Part shown: positions 45,774-53,607 of the stretch, one piece after another
Layout of the letters: each line of letters opens with the position of its first letter
How positions within the stretch are numbered: position 1 is the stretch's first letter
Source of the DNA: Burkholderiales bacterium
GTDB taxonomy: Bacteria; Pseudomonadota; Gammaproteobacteria; Burkholderiales; Burkholderiaceae_C
Direction of reading: 5' to 3'
DNA length: 64,000 bases
Assembly (NCBI GenBank): GCA_017307855.1
Contig: JAFKGD010000017.1
Location: 1 to 64,000 of the forward strand
The notes under the pieces: model-generated
What the model was told of the DNA's origin: nothing
The model's database searches: none
Seen by the model: only the letters and a program-made list of their open reading frames with translations
Position numbers and translations under genes: made by a program

Positions 45774-46949
45774 ATGAATGCCACCCTGATCGACCGCGTC
45801 CGCGACATCCTGCTCAAGCCGCGCGACACCTGGCCCGTCATCGATGCCGAGCCGGCCGACGTGGCGGGGCTGTACACGCGCTACTACATGATCCTGGCCG
45901 CGATTCCGGCGGTGTGCGGATTCATCGGGCTGTCGGTCATCGGCGTGGGCGGCTTCTTCGGTTCGTCGTTCCGGCTGCCGCTGGTGGCGGGGCTGGTCCA
46001 CATGGTGGGCTCGTACGTGGTGAGCCTGGTGCTGGTGTATCTGCTGGCGCTGGTGATCGACGCGCTGGCGCCCACGTTCGGCGGGGTCAAGAGTCCCATC
46101 CAGGCGCTGAAGGTGGCGGTGTACGGCAGCACGGCGTCGCTGGTGGGCGGGGTGTTCTCGCTGTTGCCGTCGCTGTCGATGCTGGGGCTGCTGGTGGCGC
46201 TGTACTCGATCTACCTGCTCTACACGGGGCTGCCGGTGCTGATGAAGAGCCCGCGCGAGAAGGCGATTCCGTACACGGCGGTGGTGGTGATCGCGGCCAT
46301 CGTGCTGGGGGCGGCGCTGGGCTGGGTGGTATCGCTGGCCACGCCGATGATGTCGATGGTGCCGTCGTCGATGGGCCGCGCCGAGTCGCCGGCCGAGCCG
46401 CCGGTGGCGGTGCCGGCGCCCACACCCGAGGCCGAGGCCGCACGCCGCGCCGGCGAAGCCGCGTCGAAAGCGCTGGGCACGGCGACGGGCGCGGTGGCCG
46501 GCACCACCGGCACGGTGCCGGTGCAGTCGCTGCGCGCGGCCGTGCCCGAGACGCTGGGCGGCCTGCCGCGCACGGCGCTGGAGGTGAGCGACGGCGCGGC
46601 GCTGGGCATCGCGATGGCGCAGGCCACGGCCGAGTACCGCCAGGGCGATGCGCATGCGCGCCTGTCCATCGTCGATGCGGCCGGCCTGGGGCAACTGGCG
46701 CAACTGGCCGCCACCATGCAGAGCGAACGCGAAACCGAAACCCACGTGGAAAAGAACCGCAAGGAGGGCGACCGCGTGGTCCAGGAAAACTATGCCAAGG
46801 ACGGCAGCACCGGCGAATACAAGGTGGTGCTGAAGAACGGCGTGATCGTGGGCGTGCAGGTCGAACGCCTGTCCATCGACGAGATGAAAAAGGCCGTGAA
46901 CCAGATCGACCTGAACACGCTGGAAGGGCTGCAGCGCGCGGCACGCTGA
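45774..46949 (+). CDS. Yip1-family inner-membrane protein with soluble C-terminal domain
   Basis: 391 residues from the ATG at 45774-45776; an upstream frame extension adds ten residues. The N-terminal half (MNATLIDRVRDILLKPRDTW) and about five membrane segments up to residue ~195 match Yip1/DUF1282 proteins. A Pro/Ala-rich linker then leads to a soluble C-terminal part of ~150 residues with Met/Lys/Glu-rich helices (SERETETHVEKNRKEGDRVV) of unknown function. No partner genes are evident; it is monocistronic between two terminators. The physiological role is unknown. Confidence 0.85.
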   Translation: MNATLIDRVRDILLKPRDTWPVIDAEPADVAGLYTRYYMILAAIPAVCGFIGLSVIGVGGFFGSSFRLPLVAGLVHMVGSYVVSLVLVYLLALVIDALAPTFGGVKSPIQALKVAVYGSTASLVGGVFSLLPSLSMLGLLVALYSIYLLYTGLPVLMKSPREKAIPYTAVVVIAAIVLGAALGWVVSLATPMMSMVPSSMGRAESPAEPPVAVPAPTPEAEAARRAGEAASKALGTATGAVAGTTGTVPVQSLRAAVPETLGGLPRTALEVSDGAALGIAMAQATAEYRQGDAHARLSIVDAAGLGQLAQLAATMQSERETETHVEKNRKEGDRVVQENYAKDGSTGEYKVVLKNGVIVGVQVERLSIDEMKKAVNQIDLNTLEGLQRAAR

Positions 46950-46971
46950 TCGCTGCCGCGCCTGCCGGAAG

Positions 46972-46993
46972 GCCGCCCGCGGGGCGGCTTTTT
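46972..46993 (+). terminator. Rho-independent terminator of the Yip1-family gene
   Basis: GCCGCCC - GCG - GGGCGGC followed by TTTTT, 22 nt after the stop. Perfect 7-bp GC stem with a 3-nt loop and a T-run: a strong intrinsic terminator. Confidence 0.9.
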
Positions 46994-47040
46994 CATTGGA
47001 CCCCCGCAAACCCGGCCGCGCCGTGCCACACTACCACTGT

Positions 47041-49236
47041 ATGTCTTCACAGTCCCTCGCCGCGGCCGCCCTGCAGGCCTTCACCGACGTCGTGCAGGCC
47101 CAGCCCGGGCTGCGCGTGCGCGAGGGGCAGCATGTGATGGCCGCGCAGGTGGCCGAAACATTCGCGCAGGCGGTGCTGGGCAAGGTGGAAGACGGGGCCG
47201 ACGCGCCTGACAAGCACATCGCCGTCATCCAGGCCGGCACGGGCGTGGGCAAGTCGCTGGCGTACGCCGTGCCGGCGATCACGCTGGCGCTGGCCCGCAA
47301 CACGCGCGTGGTGATCTCCACCGCCACCGTGGCGCTGCAGGAGCAGCTGGTCGACAAAGACCTGCCGGCGCTCGCCAAGCAGTTGCCACAGCCCTTCAAG
47401 TTCGCGCTGGCCAAGGGGCGCGGCCGCTACGTGTGTCGGCTCAAGCTCGATCGCCAGGCCGGCCATGGCGAGCTGCCGGGCGAGGACGACCTGTTCGCCG
47501 AAGAAGAGGCCGCGCTGCGCGCCCTGCGTCCCAGCCAGGAGAACGAGGCGCGCCGGCAGTTCTATTCCGCTCTGGCGCAGGTGCTGGCCAAGGGCGCCTG
47601 GAACGGCGACCGCGACACGCTGGAGGCCGCGCCCGAGCCCGAGGTGTGGGGCCCGGTGGCGGCCGACGGCGCGTCGTGCACCGGCCGGCACTGCCCGGCC
47701 TTCAATGGCTGTTCGTACTACGAGGCGCGCAAGGCCATGGTGGGCGCGCAGGTGATCGTGGCCAACCACGACCTGCTGCTGTCCTCGCTGGGTGCGCGTC
47801 TGCTGCCCGAGCTGGACAACTGCCTGCTGGTGCTCGATGAAGCCCACCACCTGCCGCAGACAGCGCTGGGCCAGTTCGCGGCCGAGCTCGACATGAGCCG
47901 CCTCACCTGGATCGACCGCCTGGCCAGCCGCGCGCTGCGCGTGGGTGCGTTGCTGGAAGTGGGCGAGATCGCCGACATCCCCGGCCATGCCTCGCATCTG
48001 CTGCAACACCTGCAGCAACTGGCGCGTCTCGTCATGGAGATCTACGGAGACACGCTGCGCGGCCAGAAGGACAGCTATGGCCCGCCGCGCGTGCGCGTGA
48101 CCGGCGGTGTGCTGCCCGACGAACTGGTGGCGCCCCTGGCCCAGGCCGCGCACCATGCCAGCGGTTTCCTCGAGGCCTTGCGTGCCATTGCCAAGGCGCT
48201 GCGCGAAGAGATCCGCGACAAGCCCGACGATGCACGGCGCCTGTCCACCCTGTATGCCCAGCTCGGCATGCTGGCGCCCCGGCTCGAAGCCGTCGACGCC
48301 GCCGCGAAGCTGCTGCTGCAGGAGGCCGCCGAAGGCGCGCCGCCCACGGCCAAGTGGTTCACGATGGAAGTCGATGGCGACTACGTGGTGCTCAAGGCGC
48401 ATGCCAGCCCCACGCTGCCCGGTGCCACGCTGCGCTACCAGCTGTGGGGCGCGGTGCGCGGTGCGGTGCTGACGTCGGCCACGCTCACCAGTTGCGGGCA
48501 GTTCGACTTCTTCCTGCGCGAGGCGGGCCTGTACGACCTGCAGCAGCAGGGCCAGGTCAAGGCACTCGAAGTGGCCAGCCCCTTCGACTACGCCGCGCAG
48601 GGCCGGCTGGTGGTCACTGAAACGCGCGCCGACCCCAAGCACGCCGCCGAGTTCACGGCCGAGATGGTCCAGGCGCTGTTGCGCGATATCGCCGACGTGC
48701 AGGCCGGCGCGCTGGTGCTGTTCACCTCGCGCGAGCAGATGCGCCAGGCGGTGGAGGCGCTGCCCGCCGCGCTGCGGCCCCGCGTGCTGGTGCAGAACAC
48801 GCTGCCGCGTGCCCAACTGCTGATGCGCCACCGCGACCGCGTCAGTTCGGGCGCGCCGTCGGTCATCTTCGGCATGCAGTCGTTCGGCGAAGGGCTCGAC
48901 CTGCCGGGGCGCCTGTGCGAATCGGTGTTCATCACCAAGCTGCCGTTCGCGCCGCCCGACGATCCCGTGGGCGAGGCGCGCGCCGAATGGCTGCGCGCCG
49001 TGGGCCGCGATCCTTTCACCGAACTGGTGGTGCCGGCCACGGCCATCCGCCTGGCGCAATGGGCCGGCCGCGCCATCCGTACCGAGGAAGACCAGGCCCT
49101 TGTGCACTGCTACGACAAGCGCCTCACGCGCACGTCCTATGGCCAGCGGCTGCTGCGCGGGTTGCCGCCGTTCACGTTCGAGCAGCGCGGCGCGGCGCAG
49201 CCCGCCCATGCCGTGCGCGCGGGGGCCACGGCATGA
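47041..49236 (+). CDS. dinG: ATP-dependent DNA helicase DinG (Fe-S, XPD-like)
   Basis: 731 residues from the ATG at 47041; an upstream extension of 15 residues would overlap the terminator region. Walker A AGTGVGKS (65-72), four Fe-S Cys ligands (C132, C213, C218, C224) and Walker B box DEAH (266-269) are intact. Later motifs LTSATLTSCG, GALVLFTSREQM, QSFGEGLDLPG and LAQWAGRAIRTEEDQA are typical. DinG unwinds 5'-3' and resolves R-loops and G-quadruplexes. No clear Shine-Dalgarno precedes this ATG. It is coupled by ATGA to the downstream exonuclease. Confidence 0.93.
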   Translation: MSSQSLAAAALQAFTDVVQAQPGLRVREGQHVMAAQVAETFAQAVLGKVEDGADAPDKHIAVIQAGTGVGKSLAYAVPAITLALARNTRVVISTATVALQEQLVDKDLPALAKQLPQPFKFALAKGRGRYVCRLKLDRQAGHGELPGEDDLFAEEEAALRALRPSQENEARRQFYSALAQVLAKGAWNGDRDTLEAAPEPEVWGPVAADGASCTGRHCPAFNGCSYYEARKAMVGAQVIVANHDLLLSSLGARLLPELDNCLLVLDEAHHLPQTALGQFAAELDMSRLTWIDRLASRALRVGALLEVGEIADIPGHASHLLQHLQQLARLVMEIYGDTLRGQKDSYGPPRVRVTGGVLPDELVAPLAQAAHHASGFLEALRAIAKALREEIRDKPDDARRLSTLYAQLGMLAPRLEAVDAAAKLLLQEAAEGAPPTAKWFTMEVDGDYVVLKAHASPTLPGATLRYQLWGAVRGAVLTSATLTSCGQFDFFLREAGLYDLQQQGQVKALEVASPFDYAAQGRLVVTETRADPKHAAEFTAEMVQALLRDIADVQAGALVLFTSREQMRQAVEALPAALRPRVLVQNTLPRAQLLMRHRDRVSSGAPSVIFGMQSFGEGLDLPGRLCESVFITKLPFAPPDDPVGEARAEWLRAVGRDPFTELVVPATAIRLAQWAGRAIRTEEDQALVHCYDKRLTRTSYGQRLLRGLPPFTFEQRGAAQPAHAVRAGATA

Positions 49237-49841
49237 CCCGGGTGGCGGTGATCGATTTCGAGACCACCGGCATGTCGCCGCTGCAGGGCGACCGCGCCAC
49301 CGAGATCGGCGTGGTGCTGATGGAAGGCGAGCAGGTGGTCGACCGCTGGCACAGCCTCATGAATGCGGGTGTGCGCATCCCGTACTTCATCGAATCGCTC
49401 ACGGGCATCAGCAACGCGATGGTGCAGGCCGCGCCGCCCGCCGCGCAGGTGATGGCCGAGGCCGCGCGCTTCGTGGGCGACACGCCGATGGCCGCGCACA
49501 ACGCCGCCTTCGACCGCCGCTTCTGGCAGGCCGAGCTGGCGTTGGCCGGGCAGGCTGCGCCGCAGCCCTTCGCCTGCACCTTGCTGCTGTCGCGCCGGCT
49601 GTATCCCCAGGCCGCCAGCCACCGGCTCGGCGCGCTGGCGCAGTGGCACGCGCTGCCCGCCTCGGGCCCGGCCCACCGGGCCCTGGCCGATGCCGAAACG
49701 GCGGCAGCGCTGCTCGCGCGCATCCGCCATGACCTGCGGCGTCAGCATGGCGTGGCCGACGTGCACCACGGCCTGCTGCTGCAGTTGCAGACGCATCCGC
49801 GCCACCGCCTGCAAAGCGTGATCGAGCGTCACCTGGCGTAG
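49233..49841 (+). CDS. 3'-5' exonuclease, DnaQ-like (DEDDh)
   Basis: 202 residues. All DEDDh residues are visible: D8 and E10 (VIDFETTG), D94 (AHNAAFDRRF), H148 and D153 (PAHRALADAE). Size and motifs fit stand-alone proofreading-like exonucleases (epsilon-like). The start overlaps the dinG stop as ATGA, so helicase and nuclease are co-translated, which suggests they act on the same substrates (inference). The C-terminal ~50 residues (QTHPRHRLQSVIERHL) have no feature I recognise. Confidence 0.9.
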   Translation: MTRVAVIDFETTGMSPLQGDRATEIGVVLMEGEQVVDRWHSLMNAGVRIPYFIESLTGISNAMVQAAPPAAQVMAEAARFVGDTPMAAHNAAFDRRFWQAELALAGQAAPQPFACTLLLSRRLYPQAASHRLGALAQWHALPASGPAHRALADAETAAALLARIRHDLRRQHGVADVHHGLLLQLQTHPRHRLQSVIERHLA

Positions 49842-50115
49842 GCGTTTGCGTCGCTCGGCAGGGGGCGCGGGCTGGATGGACGTGCTGCTCTCGCTGGAAA
49901 TGTCTTGTCGCATCCGGCTGCTCCGGGTTACGCCCCGTGAACACGCCGTCGGACAGGCCCGACATCCGCTCGGGACGGGACACCGTGCTTGCTGGAGTGG
50001 CACCGCCTACACCGTGACCAAGCTGTCACGGCCACACTGATCCTGTGTTCAACCCGTGCTGCCCAACCCTCCACATTTCGTGAAGCGCAGGCAGACCTCA
50101 TAGGAGAAATCCAAG

Positions 50116-50556
50116 ATGAACAAGCAGAACTTCAGCGCCAAGCGTGCCTTTCCCGCCGTCGCCCTGGCATGTGCCATGGGACTCGGGATGTCGGCCCATG
50201 CCCAAGGTCTGGGCGTCGGCGTCAACACCGGCGTCGGCGTGAACGCAGGCTCCACCTCCGTGGGTGTGGGCGCGCAGACTGGCGTGAACGCGGGTGTGCA
50301 CTCGGGTATCGGTGCTGATTCTCGTGAACGTGCGCAATCCCAGATGAATGCAGGCGTGCAGGCCAACACCAACGCCAATGTCAACGCGCAGACGGGCGCG
50401 GTCGATTCGGCGCGCAACGCTGGTAACCGCGCGGTCGAAGGTGCCAAGCGCGCCGGCCGAGATGTCCGCGATGGGGTCGGCGATGCCGCTTCGCGCGTGA
50501 ACACGCCCGATGTGAATGCACGTGCCCGCGGTGACGCGGCCGTCCGGGCGCAGTAA
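50116..50556 (+). CDS. Exported Gly/Val/Asn-rich protein of unknown function
   Basis: 146 residues. The signal peptide (AFPAVALACAMGLGMSAHAQ) is followed by a low-complexity region built from GVGVN/GVNAG repeats (GLGVGVNTGVGVNAGSTSVG, GAQTGVNAGVHSG), then a more charged tail rich in Ala/Arg with helical look (RNAGNRAVEGAKRAGRDVRD). I do not recognise a family. A strong ribosome-binding site AGGAGA lies before the ATG. No Cys is present in the mature part. It is followed by two further small exported proteins. Confidence 0.8.
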   Translation: MNKQNFSAKRAFPAVALACAMGLGMSAHAQGLGVGVNTGVGVNAGSTSVGVGAQTGVNAGVHSGIGADSRERAQSQMNAGVQANTNANVNAQTGAVDSARNAGNRAVEGAKRAGRDVRDGVGDAASRVNTPDVNARARGDAAVRAQ

Positions 50557-50679
50557 CGCGCCGATCCGCGTGCAGGCCGCCCGGCGGTCTGCGCATTCCG
50601 GGTTGGGTCGTGACGTCCTCCGAGGACACCGTGCCGCGCGCATGACGCGATCCGCCCTCCACCTACCAGGAGTACTTTC

Positions 50680-51051
50680 ATGAAGTCCAACCGTCTTCTT
50701 CTTTCTGTTGCAGCGGCCGCATCGGTCATGACACTGGGTCTGTCTGCGCAAGCGCAGACGTACTACCAGCCCACGACCCAATCCCATTTCTACGCGGGCG
50801 AGGTGCCCAGCAACAATCTGCAGACCGGCCCTCAGCTCGATGGCTCGCGCGCTGATGCAGTGAAGACCCAAGGCCAGGGCCAGATCGTCGACCAGCATCA
50901 GGCCCGCCCGTCGCGCGAGGACTGGTCCACCGTCTCCGGCTACGGCAGCCCGAACTCGACGCTGCAGCAAGGCACGCAGCTGGATGGCTCGCGCGCCGAC
51001 ACGGCGCGCAACGCGCCCCATAGCGATCCCAATGCGGCTTATCGCATGTAA
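50680..51051 (+). CDS. Exported protein with TG-x-QLDGSRAD repeats (first paralogue)
   Basis: 123 residues. Signal peptide VAAAASVMTLGLSAQAQ, then one complete 32-residue repeat unit (Q48-R79: QTGPQLDGSRADAVKT, then GQIVDQHQARPSR) and a partial one near residues 97-111 (QGTQLDGSRADTARN). The same unit occurs twice in the next gene. Function unknown; the units are hydrophilic with no Cys. The ATG is preceded by AGGAG, and a strong terminator follows the stop. Confidence 0.85.
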   Translation: MKSNRLLLSVAAAASVMTLGLSAQAQTYYQPTTQSHFYAGEVPSNNLQTGPQLDGSRADAVKTQGQGQIVDQHQARPSREDWSTVSGYGSPNSTLQQGTQLDGSRADTARNAPHSDPNAAYRM

Positions 51052-51097
51052 ACAGTAAACAGGGCACAGCCTGCCGCTCGGCAAGGCTCTGAATCCC

Positions 51098-51128
51098 AAG
51101 GCCTGCGGCATCCCCGCAGGCCTTTGTT
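51098..51128 (+). terminator. Terminator after the first repeat-protein gene
   Basis: AAGGCCTGCGG - CATCC - CCGCAGGCCTT, a perfect 11-bp stem with a 5-nt loop, then TTGTTCTTGTTG. It lies 46 nt after the stop codon at 51051. Confidence 0.85.
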
Positions 51129-51279
51129 CTTGTTGCAGGTCGGGCCAGGAGGAAGGCGGCCGCCTTCAAGGGGATGGGCGCACTGCCCGCCCACGCGCAG
51201 CTGTTCTCCTACAGGAATGTTGCTGCGTCATCGGGACACTGAACGTCCCAAAACCTGAAATCCCATCCAAGGAGTTTCC

Positions 51280-51705
51280 ATGAACCGCCACGCAGTGACC
51301 CACGCCGCCCTTGCCGCCACCCTGGCCCTTGCCGTCTCGGCTCAGGCTCAGACTTCCGTGCCCGCGCCTGCCAGCGCAGCCCAGACTGGCGCCCAGCTCG
51401 ACGGATCGCGCGCCGACCAGGCCAAGACGACCGGCAAGGGGCAGACGATGGATCAGAAGGCCGTGACCCCTTCGCGCAGCAGCACCAACATGTCCGGCAC
51501 CACGCCCCCCGCCGCCACGCAGACCGGCGCGCAACTCGACGGATCGCGCGCCGACCAGGCCAAGACGACTGGCAAGGGCAACACGATGGACCAGAAGCCT
51601 GTCACCCCGTCGCGCACCGCCGCCCCCGGAACCACCATGGGCAGTGGCGCAACGGCTCCCGCCCAGACCGGCCCGCAGCTCGATGGCCTGAAGACGCCGA
51701 AGTAA
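51280..51705 (+). CDS. Exported protein with TG-x-QLDGSRAD repeats (second paralogue)
   Basis: 141 residues. Signal peptide ALAATLALAVSAQAQ, then two nearly identical 32-residue units at residues 35-66 and 81-112. Each is QTGAQLDGSRADQAKTTGKG, then (Q/N)TMDQK(A/P)VTPSR, separated by 14 residues rich in Ser/Thr/Pro; a truncated third copy (QTGPQLDGLKTPK) ends the protein. The DNA of the two units (51382-51477 and 51520-51615) is also almost identical. No enzyme motif is seen, and no family known to me matches. Adjacent genes (50116, 50680) encode exported proteins too. Confidence 0.85.
   Translation: MNRHAVTHAALAATLALAVSAQAQTSVPAPASAAQTGAQLDGSRADQAKTTGKGQTMDQKAVTPSRSSTNMSGTTPPAATQTGAQLDGSRADQAKTTGKGNTMDQKPVTPSRTAAPGTTMGSGATAPAQTGPQLDGLKTPK
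51382..51615 (+). repeat. Two in-gene copies of a 96-bp repeat unit
   Basis: Two 96-bp stretches (51382-51477, 51520-51615), each encoding the same 32-residue unit with TGAQLDGSRAD, are separated by 42 bp. A third partial copy begins near 51664. High DNA identity suggests a recent duplication or ongoing recombination. Confidence 0.85.
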
Positions 51706-51730
51706 ATCGGCCCCTGTACGATCGCCATCG

Positions 51731-51777
51731 GCGGACCGCTCGCAGCGCGATTTGAGCTGCGGACGGTCCGCTTTTTT
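51731..51777 (+). terminator. Terminator after the second repeat-protein gene
   Basis: GCGGACCG (51731-51738) pairs with CGGTCCGC (51764-51771), with an inner stem CGCAGC/GCTGCG, followed by TTTTTT (51772-51777). Strong two-tier hairpin with T-run, 25 nt after the stop codon. Confidence 0.9.
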
Positions 51778-51919
51778 CTGGCACACGCCGGCTGTGTCCT
51801 ACAGGGTTTCAAGCTGTGCCGGAGCGCAACCAATTGCAGTTGATGGCAAACTTCCCTGACGGCTCGCCATGCCTTTCGTCATGTGAGGGCTCTCGTCTAC
51901 TCTGTACCCCGTCGAAGAA

Positions 51920-52504
51920 ATGACCATGACAACAACATCTTCCCGCCTTCAGTCCCTGCTTTTCCGACCGCTGGGTGCGGCGTTGCTGGTTGCAGGGTGC
52001 GGTTCGTCTGCCCTAGCGCAGGAGTACGCCTCGCCGACCAGTGTGTATCTGCAATGGGGCAGCAATTCTGAATCGCCGGGAACGAGCGCGCTGACCATCG
52101 GCGCTACCGCGCCGATGCTGCCGGGCCGTGAATTCCTGGGTGCTCGCCTGCATTGGGACGGTTTCTTGAGCCAATGGCGGGGGGACAACAGTGCCGGCGT
52201 GCGTGCCTCGTATACGCAGCTCGGCCTGATGCCGACGGCGCGCTGGCGCTTCAGCGAAGGACGTTCGGCCTGGTTCGCAGATGCCGGGCTGGGCATCACC
52301 TACCTCGATGGCGAGTACAGCACGCCGGATCACACGTTCAGCACGCGCTGGAACTTCACCCAGCGTGTGGCGCTGGGCCGCAGTTTCGGCGAACAGGGCC
52401 GGCACGAGTTGTCGCTGGCGCTGCAGCATTTCTCCAATGCCGGTATCGAGAAGCCGAACCCCGGGGAAAATTTCATCTCGCTGCGCTACGCGATGCGCTT
52501 CTGA
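51920..52504 (+). CDS. Acyloxyacyl hydrolase / lipid A 3-O-deacylase (PagL-like)
   Basis: 194 residues starting MTMTTTSSRL; a Met two codons later is also possible. The C-terminal segment QHFSNAGIEKPNPGENFISL carries the PagL signature: candidate catalytic H170, S172 and E183. The rest alternates polar/hydrophobic residues as expected for an 8-strand outer-membrane barrel. PagL removes the 3-O acyl chain from lipid A and modulates endotoxicity. The N-terminus is unusual: LLVAGC resembles a lipobox, while ALAQ further on would suit a normal signal peptidase site. A terminator follows at 52524. Confidence 0.82.
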   Translation: MTMTTTSSRLQSLLFRPLGAALLVAGCGSSALAQEYASPTSVYLQWGSNSESPGTSALTIGATAPMLPGREFLGARLHWDGFLSQWRGDNSAGVRASYTQLGLMPTARWRFSEGRSAWFADAGLGITYLDGEYSTPDHTFSTRWNFTQRVALGRSFGEQGRHELSLALQHFSNAGIEKPNPGENFISLRYAMRF

Positions 52505-52523
52505 GTCGCCGGAGTCCCGCGAC

Positions 52524-52548
52524 AGCCCGCCATCCGGCGGGCTTTCTT
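52524..52548 (+). terminator. Terminator after the PagL-like gene
   Basis: AGCCCGCC - ATCC - GGCGGGCT (52524-52543), a perfect 8-bp stem, followed by TTCTT. It sits between the convergent PagL-like (stop 52504) and ybhN (stop 52564) genes. Confidence 0.8.
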
Positions 52549-52563
52549 ATGAGCGGGCCTTTT

Positions 52564-53586
52564 TCACCGGCCGGTGGCCGTCGCCGGGCATGCAGGCGTG
52601 CGTGCGTCGCGGGCTGCAGGTGCACCGGCTTCGCCATGGGGCCGCCCCTTCAGCCGGTGGGCGCGCGCCTCGGTGACCAGATAGGCGATGGTGGCCAGCA
52701 CCAGCGGCAGGATGTAGTACAGGCCCCGATAGGCCAGCAGCGCGGCCAGCAGCGGCCCCTGTGCCATGTCGCTGGCCAGGAAAGCCAGGAACACGGCCTC
52801 CAGCACGCCCAGCCCGGCCGGCACGTGGGTGAGTACACCTGCCACCGCGGCCACCAGCAACACCGACAGGACTGTGGGCCAGGCGATCTCGCCACGCAGC
52901 AGCACCCAGATCATGAGCGCCATGACCGACCAGTTGAGGCACGACAGCGCCACCTGAAAGAGCGCCATGCGCGGGCCGGGTACTTCGATCTCGTGGCCGC
53001 GCACTGTCCACACGCGCCCCGCCTTGAAGGCGCACAGCAGGACATAAGCGATCCCGACCGCCAGGAAGCCGGCGCCGGCCGCGCGCAACGCCAGGGTTCC
53101 GGCCTCCCATCCTTCGGGCAGTTCGGGCGGCGCCATCAGCAGCACGCCCCCGAACAGCCAGGCATAGCCGATCCAGTTCGTGATCATGGACAGGGTGATC
53201 ACGCGCGTGGTCGTTCCCGGATCGAGCCCCAGCCGTGAATAGAGCCGGTAGCGGAACGCCACCCCGCCCACCATCGCGCCGAGGTTCAGGTTGAAGGCGT
53301 AGCTGATGAAGTTGACCAGCACCACGCTGCGCACCGGCAGACGGTGACCCGTGTAGTGGCGGCCGGCGAGGTCGTAGCTGCTGAAGATGCCGTAGCTCAC
53401 CAGCGCCAGCAGACCGGCCAGGGCCAGCACGCCGGGCGGCAGGGCCTGCAGCGCCTGACCGACCTCGGACCACTCGATGCGGCGCGCGCTGACGAACAGC
53501 AACGTACCCACACCCAGAAAGAACAACGCGGTGAGGCCGCGCCGCAGCCAGGGCCACCAGGGGCGGGACGGTCGGTCGGTCGCCAT
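52564..53586 (-). CDS. ybhN: Inner-membrane protein YbhN (UPF0104 / lysylphosphatidylglycerol synthase TM family)
   Basis: 340 residues with about eight hydrophobic segments. The conserved block FISYAFNLNLGAMVGGVAFR and the later VLTHVPAGLGVLEAVFLAFL are typical of UPF0104 proteins, which resemble the flippase domain of MprF but lack its synthase domain. The gene is last of the ybhP-clsB-ybhN set, the same trio found in E. coli, where clsB and ybhN belong to phospholipid metabolism and envelope homeostasis. It starts after the clsB stop by 21 nt. The Ala/Arg-rich C-terminus (GEAGAPAARDARTPACPATA) is poorly conserved. Confidence 0.88.
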   Translation of the reverse strand: MATDRPSRPWWPWLRRGLTALFFLGVGTLLFVSARRIEWSEVGQALQALPPGVLALAGLLALVSYGIFSSYDLAGRHYTGHRLPVRSVVLVNFISYAFNLNLGAMVGGVAFRYRLYSRLGLDPGTTTRVITLSMITNWIGYAWLFGGVLLMAPPELPEGWEAGTLALRAAGAGFLAVGIAYVLLCAFKAGRVWTVRGHEIEVPGPRMALFQVALSCLNWSVMALMIWVLLRGEIAWPTVLSVLLVAAVAGVLTHVPAGLGVLEAVFLAFLASDMAQGPLLAALLAYRGLYYILPLVLATIAYLVTEARAHRLKGRPHGEAGAPAARDARTPACPATATGR

Positions 53587-53607
53587 GCCCGGACTCGTGC
53601 CCGCGCT

